A DNA stretch of 64,000 nt from Nymphaea colorata (GCF_008831285.2 NC_045139.1:25588412-25652411); one strand, 5' to 3'; shown: positions 34,560-46,860, numbered from the stretch's first letter. Translations and numbers: made by a program. Notes: generated from the sequence alone by a model not told the origin.

Positions 34560-35130
34560 ATTGGAGGTATGTAATCATCATCTCACTCATTTCTTTCCTT
34601 TGTTTCTTTCCTTCTTCATCTCCTTATGGCTATATAAAATTGTTTTAAAATATCTACTTTAGAGTTAAGAAGCTACTCTTGAGTGCACCGAGAGCATGAA
34701 AATGTGAAGTAATATTTTATTTTATGATTGAATCATTCTTTCTTTTCTTGAATGTAGTCTTGTTTTGGTTTTTTTATTTTCTCTCTTCTTTATCTCTCCA
34801 TGGCCATATGAGATAGCTTTCAAATTTCTACTTTAGAGTCAGGAAACTATGCTCGAGTGCACTGGGAGCATGAGAAGATGATATGATCTTTTATTTCATG
34901 ATTGAATGATGTTCTCTCTTTTCTTGAATATAGTGTTGTTGTGATTACATTATTTTCTACCTTCTTCATCTCCTCATGGCCATATGAGATAGCTCCCAAA
35001 TCTTTATTTTAGAGTTAATAAGCTATGCTCGAGTGCACCGGAAGCATGGGAAGATGAGATGATATTTACATATTATGATAGAATATGTTCTCTCTATTAC
35101 TTAAATGTTGTTTTGTTATGGAGATATTGT
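34560..35130 (+). repeat. Three tandem units of about 175 bp inside the G1 LTR
   Basis: Anchors TTAGAGTTAAGAAGCTACTC (34,659), TTAGAGTCAGGAAACTATGC (34,832) and TTAGAGTTAATAAGCTATGC (35,009) give steps of 173 and 177 bases, each followed by GAGTGCAC(C/T)G and GCATG. G2 has a single unit at 44,520-44,640. Confidence 0.85.
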
Positions 35131-35659
35131 TCATGCATAGTTGTTTAATTTTTTTTATTCATATGTGAATACACGGTGAGAATGAGAGTTTGATTTGCCA
35201 TTCTCTCTTTATTATTGTGTTGATTAATTTTTGAGGTTGGGGCTTGTCCAACCCGAGAAAAACCCTCACAAATGTGCGCATGTTAATATGCATTTTCATG
35301 TCATTTTGCGTTAGTTTCCTTTTAATCATGTAATTAGGAACCCTAATGAGCGCCTTATCGTGTGGTTGAGTTTTCTTCCATACCCAACGGTGGAAGAAAC
35401 ATATTCTCTTGTAACAAATAAAATAACTACGTCTTATGTTTATATATTAGAATATTTAAAATTATGGTTTCCAAACTATTTTCAAAAGAACCCTTTTTAT
35501 TGTGGCTTTAGAAATTTAACTTAGGCTCTCACATGAGTCCTAGCTCATCTCCAGCTTACATCAAACTTGAAGTCGGTTATTTTAAGTCATTTCTTTGATG
35601 TTCAATCTCATGAAGACATACATGTATATACATGTCATATACATATACGTGCACATAAT

Positions 35660-35809
35660 AATTTTCATCATTCTTCCCTCTCTATATTTTCATATTCTAT
35701 TTTACAAATTTTCACAAATACACGAATGCATGCATACATATGTTCTACTTTCTCTCTCTAGAATCTTTTATTTATCTCTTCAAGTTAAATGTCTTCTCCT
35801 ACAAATTTC

Positions 35810-35888
<79 letters not shown>

Positions 35889-36220
35889 CTCTATTTCTTT
35901 CCCTCTAAAATTTCTCTTTCTCTTCTAATCAATACTCTCTTTTATATACTTTCATACACGTGTATGTGTGCTAATATGTACACATATATGTGCATCTCTC
36001 TCTCTCTCTCTCTCTTGCAAGAACTTCTCTTTCCTATATATTTAAGTTAATACTTTTTTTTCTAAAGTTTTCACATACATACGTGTACACATATATACAC
36101 ATATTCATATATACATGTATGCATGTACATATAAAATGCATACAAAAGTATGTATCTCTTCCTCTCTTAAGATCTCTTACTTATTGTTCTTCAAAATTTT
36201 TTTCTCTTTCTCTTTCTCCA
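35660..36220 (+). repeat. Diverged ~140-bp repeats with TA microsatellite in the G1 LTR
   Basis: A pattern of TCTCTAGAATCTTT / AGTTAAT / TTTCATA-type followed by TATGT/ACACA alternation recurs about four times. A perfect TA run of 72 bases lies at 35,815-35,886. G2 shows the same pattern at 45,230-45,700 with its own TA run. Confidence 0.65.
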
Positions 36221-37068
36221 TCTTTCTCTTTGGGTTAGGTTTCTATTTTTCATTCTTTAGATCATATTTTTCTTTCAAAATCATTTTCATTTACCGACTT
36301 CACCAAGACCGATACTTAAGTAATGACCCAATATTGTATTCATGTTTGATGGTCTACAACCCCAATCCATTTTCAAAAACTTTTCTTTCTTATATAAGAT
36401 AGTTATGATAATAAAAATCTTAGATGTATATTATGGTTGTAATGTTTTTAGATGAATGTTGTTGTAGGAATGCTTTAATCATATAGGATCAATGCATACA
36501 TGCATTCCATTCACTTAACATCACTTATGATCACAAGCACTACTCCTAAGAACTTAAGGAAGATGAGATGGAGCTCTAAGTAGATAGTAACCGAATTAAA
36601 GCAAAACCTCAAACCTACTTAAAGTCTTAAGAGAACACTAAAGTGACTTCAAAATGATTTCCTAAGCTTTCCAAACGATATTTACAAAGATTTTCCAATC
36701 CTAGTTTTTCCCAAAATATTTCACATTATCAAGTAATTCTTCAAGAACATTTTCAAAAGTTTGAAACATCAAACTTTCAATATTTTTTTATACCACATAT
36801 AGAATGAAAAAGATGTTTAAGCCAAAATGAAATGCATCAATAATAGACATAACTTTCGGATTGGTTACCCCCGGTAAAAGCACCGAGAACAGTCAATCCT
36901 TGTACCGATGAGCGAGTCCCTTTCTCTCTCATTTTCGAAACAAAACTCATTTTTCTAGAGCACTCCAAAACCAACCAAATTTTTGGAGATGCGAACAGGC
37001 CCAAACCAGCCTGGGCCCAACTTCGAATCAGGCTGGCCCAGCCCTATGTGGCCTGATGCCCAACCCTA

Positions 37069-37240
37069 CTAGTTTATGCCACCATAAGTAGTAAAAATGA
37101 CCACCTTGAGCTTGAATGTGTCATGATATCATGTTCATTGCTATCATACAAAGAAATGCAACCTTGAGATTGATTTCATTGCTAAAAAATGGACAATCTC
37201 TCTCTCTTTCTCTCTCTCTCTCTACCCTACACTTTTGATT
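37069..37240 (+). repeat. Family A, copy B (right part)
   Basis: It resumes with CTAGTTTATGCCACCATAAG and continues TTGAGCTTGAATGTGTCATG, CAACCTTGAGATTGATTTC and a CT run, as copy A does at 13,950-14,130 and copy C at 59,165-59,300. Confidence 0.75.
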
Positions 37241-37259
37241 CTACTACCTTATATTTTTC

Positions 37260-37700
37260 TTAGATACTATGTATAACGACCCAACCCAATCCCACACCAG
37301 GCTCGGGATCATGGTCTAGCATGTCCTAAGCCGCCTTCTAGCAACTTCAATTTCAACTAGGAAAAAATTAGAAATTAGATAACCAATCACTTAACAATCT
37401 CCTTTATAAGTCTCACAAAATTCTTTACAATCGATCCTCTTAAGGTGCATGTATCTATATATGTGGGACCCTAGGCCAGAGTATTGAATTGTGTTTTGAT
37501 ACGAGTGTAGTAAACCAATCCAATCTCACACTAGGCTCAAGATCATGATATAGTGGATCCTAACTCACCCCCAACAACTCTGGTTTTCAACTAGAAAAAG
37601 ACTAGGAACTAAAACAACCAATCTCTTAACAATCCCTTTTATAAATCCCTCAAGATTCCTCACAATATTGACTTGGACCAGAATGTTATATGCTTATACA
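37260..37700 (-). repeat. Dispersed repeat family R (minus, two units)
   Basis: Starts CAACCCAATCCCACACCAGG, with GGGATCATGGTCTAGCATG and ACCAATCACTTAACAATC. The second unit begins near 37,510. The order matches the minus copies at 14,650-15,060. Confidence 0.6.
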
Positions 37701-37738
37701 TTGAATACATTTTCTACTTCCATCAAATGCTAACTTCT

Positions 37739-38170
37739 CATGGGGCCCAATTTTCAATGGTTGTTTTTGTAGTGAAGCCACTACAAAAAAAGAAAATAAG
37801 TCTTGGACAATCCCCAAAGGAGGAAAGATCAACTAGAGACATATGAACATGACCGACAATGGAGAGGAAAACCGAATTAGATCTCTTCATTGGAACCAAC
37901 AATCGAGAAGAAAAACAATGTTTGCTAGCTAGAAGGAGATCCATATTGTGTTGATTTATGAATATAGATCTTCTTTTAGCCAGCAAACATTTTTCTCCTC
38001 CTAATTGTTGTTTCTAATGAGGGGGTCTAATTTGGTTTTCCTCTCCTTTTTGGGTCATGTTCATATTTCTCCACTTTCCCCCCATCTTTCCTCTTTTGGG
38101 TATTGTCGACGGCTCATTTTCTTTTTGTCTATCTTCACTACAAAAACAACTATCAAAATTGGGCCCTATG
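37739..38170. mobile_element. 432-bp full-length foldback element
   Basis: Left end CATGGGGCCCAATTTTCAAT continuing GGTTGTTTTTGTAGTG; right end is the complement of CATAGGGCCCAATTTTGATA continuing GTTGTTTTTGTAGTG. The whole element is one imperfect palindrome centred near 37,950 (GTGTTGATTTATGAATA), with arms of about 210 bases. The inner arms carry TTTGCTAGCTAGAAGGAGAT, CCAACAATCGAG, and the complementary set, that is, the monomer arms of the array at 16,853-20,620. The outer arms (with TAGTG next to CACTACAAAAA) resemble CACTA-type termini. No target duplication can be read. Confidence 0.85.
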
Positions 38171-38269
38171 ATCAGTTAAGATATTTAATGTGACGACGAA
38201 CTTGAAGCTGCCCTTTAGCAATTTGATTCTCAAATAAAATGAACGTATATCTCCACATGTTTGCTGCAT

Positions 38270-38930
38270 TCATAAAATATCAGATGAGCAAGCATGAAGA
38301 CTAATACTCTGGTTCAGAGCTTGATCTAGCAACAATAGTTTGTTTCTTATAGCTACATGATAAATGATTAGGTCCAAGGAATATGGCATATCCCCTAGCA
38401 AACTGTCTATCATCCAGATTTCCTGCCCAGTAAGCTTTACTATATGCCTATGAACAAAGATTTGTCGATAGCTGAATAAGAAGCCCATTGTTAAAGAGTA
38501 TATTTAAGGTATTGTATATCGTATTTGACAGATCGTCGTTGTTCCACAGAAAGATTTTGCATAAACTTACTGCATTTAAGAACCATGAAAGATAACCCAG
38601 GGAGAGTAATAGTGGCATATTGCAACAACCCAATATTTGACAATCAAAAGAGGCATCATGAAATAAGTTGTCCATGTTTGCTCGAAGAGCAGTAAAACAC
38701 ATCATAGACATTCCTATAGGCTTAGCTCTAGTCATATTTATCCAATTAAGGATATCCATGGAATGTTTAAGTTGAGAAAATAAAACTCTATTGGAAGCAG
38801 GTGTAACAGATATACGTAGAAAACAATGAAAAGGACCTAAGTCCTTGAGAGCAAACTCATGATGTAGCTTGTCAATCACTTGTCTCAGCTGCAATATAAG
38901 ATGAACTAGTGGTAATAATGACATCTTCAT
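38270..38930 (-). pseudogene. Copia reverse transcriptase / RNase H remnant
   Basis: The minus strand, from 38,930 down, reads VIDKLHHEFALKDLGPFHCF and LRISVTPASNRVLFSQLKHS, then MDILNWINMTRAKPIG, LLLSLGYLSWFLNAVS and GLLIQLSTNL. This is the connection region of a plant Copia pol (FxMKDLGxLxYFLGIEV; LGxLQYLTxTRPD; AVNxxSQFM). Further RNase H-like pieces lie at 38,490 to 38,270. Stops and shifts throughout; no LTRs seen. Confidence 0.8.
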
Positions 38931-39489
38931 AAACTAAAAATTAGATAGACTAAGAATGTTGATGAAAAATGAAAAGCGACGTGTCAGTCATCGAACTCTT
39001 GAACCCACATTTATATAGAATGTTGCTTATTTCTTGGTACCTGGCTCGAGGAGCCTGTTTTTGCAACAGTAAAATGTGCATTTCTGGGATGTTCTCACAT
39101 AAGATAAATGTTATGATGCACTTGCAAGCAATTTTACATATTTATGGATGTAAAATTTCATAAGGCAGCTATATTTCACTAAGAAAGTCCAAGATTATTT
39201 CTTTTAGAGGGAGCAGATTGGTCCACCATTATCAACCTTAAATATCAATGGTATGCCTTCCTCTAATGAAATTTATAGAACAATTAAAACTAGAAGTTGC
39301 ATGAGTATTCCTAGTATTTTTTATCAACCTATTGTGTGCAGGTCATCATGATTTGGTAGGCTTCCTTCAAGATTAAAAGTATCACATAATGCATAGAAAG
39401 TTTGAACAAGTATTGCTGCTAAGGGCAGGTTAGAATCTACCAAACCAGGCACTCAAACACAGTGTGGGAGTGGGACATGTCATGACAAT

Positions 39490-40180
39490 ACAGACAATCC
39501 AATAAATTACTCAAAAAGGAAGACAGTTGAATAAGGTTGCAGAAGCTTTCAAAGACTAATTGGGAAGTTGATTTATCTTACAATAATTCAACCAGATATA
39601 GTACATTGTTGTGAATACACTCATTCAGTTTATGCATAGTCCTAGAAAGCCTCATTTAGGCGTGCTAATTTGAGTTATAAGATCATTTAAGGGTGTTTGT
39701 ACGTAGAATAAAAATTATCATGAGGAGAAGTAATTATCTAAAAGTAATAGGGTATGCAGACACTGATTGGGCCAAAGAGCCAAAAGCTAGGGAATTTATA
39801 GCTGAAAATTGGACACTAGTAAGAAGCAATATGATCACCTAGAAGAGCAAAAAATGGAGTATAGTTGCTAGTCAAACGCCAAGGCGGAGTACTGCTCTAT
39901 GGTTTTAGCTACTTTTGTGAACTAATTTGAGTTAAATATTATTGGCATTAAAACGAGTGAAGCCATTAAGCTGAGGTGTGATCATGCGAGGACTAAACAC
40001 ATAGAAGTAGATTGCCACTTCATCAAAGAGAAAATTTAAAATAAAGATGTTTGCACCACTCATGTATGAAGTAATTAGCAATTAGCCGGCCGTTCAGCAA
40101 ACCTCTTGGCAGGGATAGCTTCAATGAGATAATTAACAAGTTGCGAATTTCAGAAATAGAAGTTCCAACTTGACTGGGAG
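39490..40180 (+). pseudogene. Copia RNase H remnant before a 3' LTR
   Basis: The plus strand reads LGKLIYLTIIQPDIV, then after disruption NAKAEYCSMVLATFV, EAIKLRCDHARTKHIEVDCH and FIKEKI. These are the conserved end of Copia pol. It is followed by the polypurine-like ACTTGACTGGGAG (40,168-40,180) directly before TGTTGAGA. Opposite in strand to the Copia piece at 38,270-38,930, so a separate element. Confidence 0.8.
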
Positions 40181-40397
40181 TGTTGAGAATCTTTGTGAAC
40201 CAGATCTGTTATGACAAAGTCAAGAACTTGATAATTTGAGTCAATGTTTAGTTGGAACTAACTAACAAGTGTGTTACTAATTTATGAAATGCCTATTTCT
40301 ATACTGTAATATATAAATGATGTACCGAAACCTCTTTTGCAATGAAGCCATATTTCTTTTGTTGCTTCGGTTGTGCTTAAACACTGTTTGAACAACA
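40181..40397 (+). repeat. 3' LTR of the decayed Copia element
   Basis: Starts TGTTGAGAATC right after a polypurine tract, has a TATA-like AATATATAAATG near 40,308 and ends ...GAACAACA near 40,397 (TG...CA). The partner 5' LTR is not in view. Confidence 0.65.
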
Positions 40398-40409
40398 TTC
40401 TTTAACACT

Positions 40410-42130
40410 AGTTTCTAAATTTTGGTAATTCCCTTCTAAGTCAGTTCTTATGAAAGCATTTCAATTATGACACAAAAAACTGTGGAGAGTGAAACTCACT
40501 TTGCCTCAGCCTTCTTCAAACCTTCAAGTAGATTCCTTCTCTTCCATAGATCATCATGTGTCACACACTTCATCACCCTCTTATATAAACTGAACTAAAG
40601 CAACTGAAAATTCTTATAGCTTGGCACAAATGGTTGGACATTTCCCCTTTGAAGCAAACAAATCATATTGTAAGCCAACAAATAACAACGATGAACGTTT
40701 CTTCCCTCCGTAAGCACATATTGAGCATATGAGATTTTGGTTCAAATCTGTCTTCAATGGAAGCACCATACTAAGGGCAAGAAACTGAAATACCAATGCA
40801 TAAAGCAGTAAGCCTAAATCTCCAGGTTTTTTTACTCACCTTCTTTGGCATTATAACAATTTGGGCCCAGTTTATTTTCTTGACAAAGTTTTCTTTTAGA
40901 AATAAATTTTTATGACTGAGGAAACAACTTCATCCACTACATCAGAATGCACCTGGAAAAAGAAAAAGATAAAGGAATTTTGAAAACCATAGTGAACTTA
41001 AGCTCTTTGTCCTAATCATTATCAGCTTCCATAATTGCCCATTGGATTTCTTCATCGTGAATAAGAGTACTAGACAAATACAGTTCCCTCACAGGTTATG
41101 TCACCGTTGGTCAGTTAGGTAAACAACCAGGAAGAAATCCATAAGGTCTATTCCTTGCAAGAACATTTTTGAAATAATGAGAACAAGATTCAACAATCTC
41201 GACCAAATCAGCAAGAAAAGATCCTCCCACCGCAACTTTGGTAGTTTCAAACTTCCAGCTTCCCTTTCCTCTCAACACTTCTATGGAGGAAAACTGAGTT
41301 AACATACTTAAAAGTATTAAAATCCTCACCTGAGGGATATTGAAGCACCAATGCCTTGTGATTTGAGATGGCCCAACTGTTTCTTTCCTACACCGTCCAT
41401 TAAGGTGCATAATGGACTGTATAAGTTCTAGTTGTACCTTTGAGACCTTAATTAGGTTGAATGCAAATGCAAGTAGGCCAATTGGGACAGTCGGGTAAAA
41501 TTTTTGCCGATGCTAGCACCACCTATACCGACGTTTCAAGGCTGTTAGAGAAAGACTTGTGTTTTATAATGACCACTTTATCAGCGTACGTGGCACCCTT
41601 TGGTCAATGTATTATGAAACTAGCCTGCTTCCTTCTCCCAATATACAACTCAACTTTTCCTAATGCAGCAATTCAGTACTCACAAATGCCAACCTTTTCC
41701 TTTTAATGAAAAAAACAAGTAAAAACTAAAAAAAATTATCAAAGAATGACTGTTTCTAGGATCAATTCCCATTTCAAACTCATACCTCTAATGTAGTTTA
41801 TTAAACTAAAGAGCGTATGTATAGATCTAGCCAGAAGACAACTTTTTTCTAGTTCTTATTTGCCCCTGGTAATAATGTTTTGCACATTAAAGCCACTGCC
41901 CAATTCAGATTTCCCATTCGGTGTACCTTAATGCTGTGTGAGGACAGAACAAAAGTTGGGGAGCATTAAAACTTGACTGGAGATGTCCAGTGGTCTATGT
42001 TTTGGCCACGTGAATGAACTTTTCCTATGCACTGGAAAGGTTGGGTGTGAAAGCCAGAGACCATGATTTCATGCAGAAGATCTGCAGCAGTAAACTTAGA
42101 AAGAACAAAAGGAAAGAAAATTATGAATGC
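40410..42130. other. No assigned gene; minus-strand exon-like pieces
   Basis: Protein-like minus-strand segments include KCVTHDDLWKRRNLLEGLKK AEAK-type sequence near 40,570-40,500 followed by a donor GTGAGT, EDRFEPKSHMLNMCLRREE near 40,760-40,700, and HDEEIQWAIMEADN near 41,060-41,010. The frame at 41,410 to 41,111 may be another piece. I do not recognise the protein; it could be a decayed or fragmented host gene. Confidence 0.35.
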
Positions 42131-42136
42131 ATGATT

Positions 42137-42480
42137 GTTAGGAACTGGCTCTCTCGCACTCTTTTAACATGCTAAGAAAATAGAAATCAGAAAAAGAGAA
42201 AGAGAGAAAGAAGACACAAAGATTTACATGGTTTGGAGACAATGTTCTCCTACGTCCATGGCTGCCACACAGAATAGTTTTCACTACCACAAAAAATTAT
42301 AGAGTACAAGCGCAAACGGTACCCTCACAAACATGAGATTATGAAAAAACCCGTAAAGCAAAAAAATGATAGAAGTGCCCATATAAAAGGCTATCAAGTA
42401 TGGATCAGGCTCCACACTCCAACCATGGTCTGGTCGATCACATGTTGCTTGCTGTTCACACCTGTAATTTAGTGTCTTTG
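42137..42480. repeat. Possible solo LTR
   Basis: TGTTAGGAACTGGCTCTCTC is followed by AAGATTTACATGGTTTGGAG and CTCCTACGTCCATGGCTGCC. The 'ATTTACGTGGTTCGG ... CTACGTCCACGG' phrase is common in plant LTRs. The borders are uncertain and no second LTR is seen. Confidence 0.35.
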
Positions 42481-43189
42481 CAATGTAAATAGGATTGGAT
42501 GTGGGGTTCAGGACAAAATCTTGTTGGAGCCATTAACAGATTTTGGGGGACTTAAGCAGTACATTGAGGAGGGATAAGTCACTGAAGTGGGACTCAGTTT
42601 TTTGCGCGTTCACCCTATGAAGGTGCCAGAAATTGAATTGAGCATCCATGTGTATGACACTGGGGACTAACTTTAATGACGTAGACAGATTCATGACAAA
42701 CTTTTCTTGATTTCTATTTTTATTGTGTCTTTAACATGCTTTTTTGGAGATAGAATGATGAATACTTTTTAAAACATTGAATTTTTGAATTGCTCATGTG
42801 TCATTTGTTTTCTTTATGTCTAAGATGATTTTCATAGCTGGTTGGGCTGCTGGGCCCGTGGAAGCTTGGTCATCAATTTGATTCTTATAGCTGCTACTCC
42901 ACTAGACTGCAAACACTAGTAGGCACTACTCTCAAGTTGAAGAGAGTAACCATAAATTTACCGAGGTCTCAAAGCATTTGTAGATACCAAGGTTAGGGGA
43001 AAGAAAGGGAGGGGCTTCGGCCTCTTTGAGGAGACTCACTTCTTATTACACATCAAAATATTGTGGTTGAAGTTTAGCTTTTAATGAACAAACTTTGTAG
43101 ATCACATTTGTCAAATTGTTAATCTTGGTCGCACTATCACTTAGAGGTGGGCAAATGAAGGGACACTAGGACTTGATGGCTCCCAATTA

Positions 43190-43690
43190 TCACCCCAAAT
43201 TTTTTCAAAAGACTGTACTCCATTTTACTAAAGCAAGATCCACAGTTATTTCAACCATTTTTACAGTGATTTGGATCTAATTTTGGACCCCAAGCCCAAA
43301 CTCTACTCAAAACAGACTTCCATATCCATTCTCAAATCCAATTCACGGCTACTTAATCTAAAACTGATCCCTAGGCCCATATACGTGTCCCAATGCAAGA
43401 TCTAGATAAAAAATCCAACTCTAGACCAAGATTTAGATCCAAATCCAAGTCTTAGATCTCAAATACACACCTTGATTCAAAATACAAAGCCAAAGTCTAT
43501 AACTAAACCCCACAAATGAAATTAAGTCCAAACTAGGAAAACAGACCCATAAAGCCGATCTTGAATCCAAATTAGATCCAAAATCAAATTTTGGATCCAA
43601 AATCAAGAATTTTAAACTCAAAACCCAAAGTTGAGGCCAAAATAACAACTTTCAATACTGTCAAGCATTGCGTGAGCATGCACTGACCTT
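43190..43690. repeat. GGATCCAAAT-type short-period repeat block
   Basis: Many variants of AGATCCAAAT, CCAAATCCAAGTCTTAGATC and TTTGGATCCAAAATC. The same kind of block precedes G1, and an inverted one is at 57,290-57,830. No coding. Confidence 0.65.
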
Positions 43691-45447
43691 CTCTTGGCTT
43701 TGCATCTCAATCTTGTGCCAAAATATGCTTTGAGCCTAAACTACTCATCAAATTCTTGATCTGAGTCTCGGGCATCCACTAGAATGCATTGGTGACCAAG
43801 CAAAGCTGATCCGGATCTAAAACGTGCTCGGAATCCATCAAAATGAAGTTGACCCCATTTGTAACAAAAGACCATTTTACCCTTTAAATTATGCATTTAA
43901 AAAAATGATTTTTATGTTTTCTTTATGTGTGGGACCCTTGGAAGCTAGGGAAGCAAAAGTCACCCCTTATTGGTCCACACCGAACCAATAAGCAGGCATT
44001 TCCAAGGGGGTGGTTTTGGTATAATGGGTGAGCATTAACCCTGCCCACACCTCCAAATAGGTGTTTGTAAGGCTAAGGGCCAATCTCATTTGGTCAAGAC
44101 CTATTTAAAAAAAATTGAAATAATTTAAAATACTTAGAATTAGCATGAAAATGTTGTTAAATTCAAAAAACTCAAATTTTGAGTTTTTGGATTTAAAATT
44201 CCTTATAAATACCTCCAAAATCTTATCTCTTATGCTAACCCTTGAAAAACCTCTAGTACTTCCTCAGTTGAAAACTTAAAGTTTTCCCCCTAGCTCTTTC
44301 TTCATTTGTCTCTTCTTCTCTTCTTTTTCTTCTCCAACCTTGGGAGCAAGCTTCTTCAACTTCCACTCTTCAAGGGTGCACAAGGAGACCTCTTGGAGAG
44401 ATATCATCAACATCTTAGAGCTTCACTCGAGGAAGCCCTAGGATCATCCAGAGAAGGAGGCTCATTCTCTAAAATCACTTTCATTAGAAGTATATAGTCA
44501 TCCTCTCATTTTATTTATTTTTATTTCTCTTTGCCATCTCCCTATGGCCATGCAAGAGAGCGCCAAAGGTCTCCTATTATAAGTCAAGAGCTACTCTTAA
44601 GTGCACCAAGAGTAGGAGGAAGATGAAATAAATTTGATTTTTTTATTTATTTTCAAAATATGCTTGTTTTATTTCTCTGCTCATTAAATGTGTGCGTTGT
44701 TTATGTTTGAAATGATATTCATGGATAATAGGCTAATTTTTCTTTTTAATATACAAATGAACATTAAGAATGAATGCTTGGATTGAGATTGTTTCATTAT
44801 TATGTTTGATTTTTTAGGTTGAATTTATCCAACCTGAGAAAACCCCTTACGAATATGTAAATATTAAAGTGCATCTTGATGGCATTCTCACGTTTAGCAT
44901 TTCTTTCAATCATCACGTTAGGGATCCTAATAAGAGTTTTCTTATGTTATTAACTTTTCATTTCGTATGTGCTTGATTTTCTTTCATATCTGATGGTGGG
45001 AAAAATAAATTTTCTTTTAATAGATGAAATGATTATTGTTGTATGCTTATATTAAAATATTTGGAATCATGTTTTCCAAAGAATTTTGAAAATAAGAACC
45101 CTTTTCAATGAGGCCTTGGAGACTTACCTAGGCTCTTACATGAGCCCAAATTCCTCTTTGGCCTACATAAAAAAATCAAAGTCAAACATGTTTTAAGTTG
45201 CCTCTTGATTTTAATTTTTTATAAATGCATAAGCGTATATACATGTTATATGCAGATACATACACATGAATACCTCTCTTTATCCTCATCTTTCTATCAT
45301 TTAACATATTCCATTATAGATATTCATATACATATATGTATAAATAAATATATATGTGTATTCTACTTTCTCTCTTTAAAATCTTCTCTCTCTCTCTCTT
45401 TGAGTTAATACTCTCTTTTTATAAACTTTCATATATATGTATGTTTG

Positions 45448-45561
<114 letters not shown>

Positions 45562-46399
45562 CATCTTCTCTTTCTCTCTACCTTTCTCTTGGACTTAAGA
45601 ACCTCCTTTTATAAATTTTCATAAACATATGTTTATACAACTATATACACACGTACATATACATCACTTTCTCTATCTTTAAAATTTTTCTTTCTTTTTT
45701 TTTGAAATCTATTTCTCTTCCTCTTTCCCCCCATTCCTCTTAGCGTGAAATCCTTCCTTTTCTTTCTCTCATTCTTTCGGATATTTCTTTTCCAAGATCC
45801 AAGATTTTAGTATTCATTTATTGATTCACTAAGACCAAAACTCAAGTAATGACCCAACATTGGAATCATGCTTGATAGTCTACAACTTCATTTTACTTTC
45901 AATTTTTTTCTTTTCATGAGAGTATTTATGACAAGTGTGCAAATAAGTCTAGATGTATGTGATGATAGGGATATCCTTATATGAATGATATGGTATGAAT
46001 GAATAAATTGTTTTCAATCATATAGAAACAACACATTCATGCATTTACATTCACTTGTGAAATTCACGAATGATCACAAGCATCTCTCCAAAAGAACTTA
46101 AGCAAGATAAGATAGAGATATAGCTAGGTGCTAGCCAAATTAGAGCAAAATCTTAACCTACTTAAGTTATTAAGAGAACACTAAATTTCAAAAAAAAAAC
46201 TTTAAAATACTTATATTATCTTCCAAAAATTTCTAAACGATATTTGCAAAGATTTTTCAATTCAAAAACCTCCTAAATCAAATTGGTTTATACTATCAAA
46301 TGATCATTCAAAACTTTTTCATCTAAAAATTTGAAACATCAAATCTTCAATATTATTTCTAAGCACCACACCACATTTAGAATGAAGAAGATGTTTACT

Positions 46400-46860
46400 A
46401 AGGACTGACCGCTTCACCATTGGAGACATATACTATGTGGAAGGATGTACATATGCTTTACAATCATTGTTCCTCAAGCACGCAATACTCCAAGCCAATC
46501 TATTCAGAAATACTGATAAAGCATTGATAATCTTAGATAGAGAAGACATCATTTGGAATTATTATGATAATTGTCAGAATCCACCAAGATACACTCACCA
46601 ATACCATGGTCGTGCTATACTCTTGGGCCTCTATTAGTTGATTATTGTACCAATAGATGCATAAGACAATTCTCTCAGAGCCAGAAGATGGTTTTCATGC
46701 ATGCACCAATTGGAGCTATTTTTGAATTCGATCTCAGCTATCCTCAATGGGTGGCATTGTTTGCAGTAGCTCGACAAGAATGGAAGACACAGATATCCTA
46801 CACTTAGTTCACAGGCCTAGTAGTAAAGAAGGAATACATTGAGTGGTGGGATGCCAACTA
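46400..46860 (+). pseudogene. G2 upstream reading frame (PMD-like)
   Basis: Less broken than in G1: EGCTYALQSLFLKHAILQAN, DREDIIWNYYDNCQNPPRYT, HQYHGRAILLGLY, a TAG, then QFSQSQKMVFMHAPIGAI, LSYPQWVALFAVARQEWKTQ, ISYT and, after another stop, VVKKEYIEWWDAN. It is conserved with G1 in order and position before gag. The resemblance to the plant mobile domain is limited to the C-terminal YxEWW region and is an inference. Confidence 0.5.

Larger units (their letters stand above)
30494..36997 (+). mobile_element. Gypsy-type retrotransposon derivative G1, no pol
   Basis: In order on the plus strand: an extra upstream reading frame (about 31,100-31,660), gag (31,843-33,077), protease (33,308-33,955), then directly a long LTR-like region (about 33,945-36,997). 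Reverse transcriptase, RNase H and integrase are absent. An extra reading frame before gag and LTRs of several kb are features of Ogre/Tat-lineage Gypsy elements; that placement is an inference. It inserted in the hAT-like element of 30,184-37,068. A full 5' LTR is not seen. Confidence 0.7.
33945..36997 (+). repeat. G1 long LTR-like region (about 3 kb)
   Basis: Collinear with the region before the coding part of G2 (about 43,870-46,395): GCCAATCTGTCTTAGTCAA / GCCAATCTCATTTGGTCAA, a TATA-like CCATAAATATCC / CTTATAAATACC, AACCTTGG(A/G)(G)GCAAG, the LTR-internal tandem repeats, a TA microsatellite and CCTACTTAAAG. Its end (TTTTTGGAG then GCGAACA near 36,997) matches the end of G2 near 54,914. 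The exact borders are estimates. Confidence 0.65.
30184..37068. mobile_element. GC-rich hAT-like element, split by Gypsy G1
   Basis: The left end TAAGAGTGGGCAGAGGGCC and the right end (reverse complement TAGGGTTGGGCATCAGGCC) are imperfect inverted repeats. The flanks CCAGTTTA (30,176-30,183) and CTAGTTTA (37,069-37,076) form a 7/8 target duplication, and closing the gap restores family A (compare CTAGTTTATGC near 13,950). Only about 310 bases on the left and 70 on the right belong to this element; the rest is G1. Related GC-rich elements are at 13,008 and 55,081. Confidence 0.72.

Noticed and set aside
37774-37790. CACTACAAAAAAAG as the terminus of a complete CACTA element
   Set aside because: The paired end points the wrong way and there is no 3-bp duplication; the palindromic foldback model explains both ends better.
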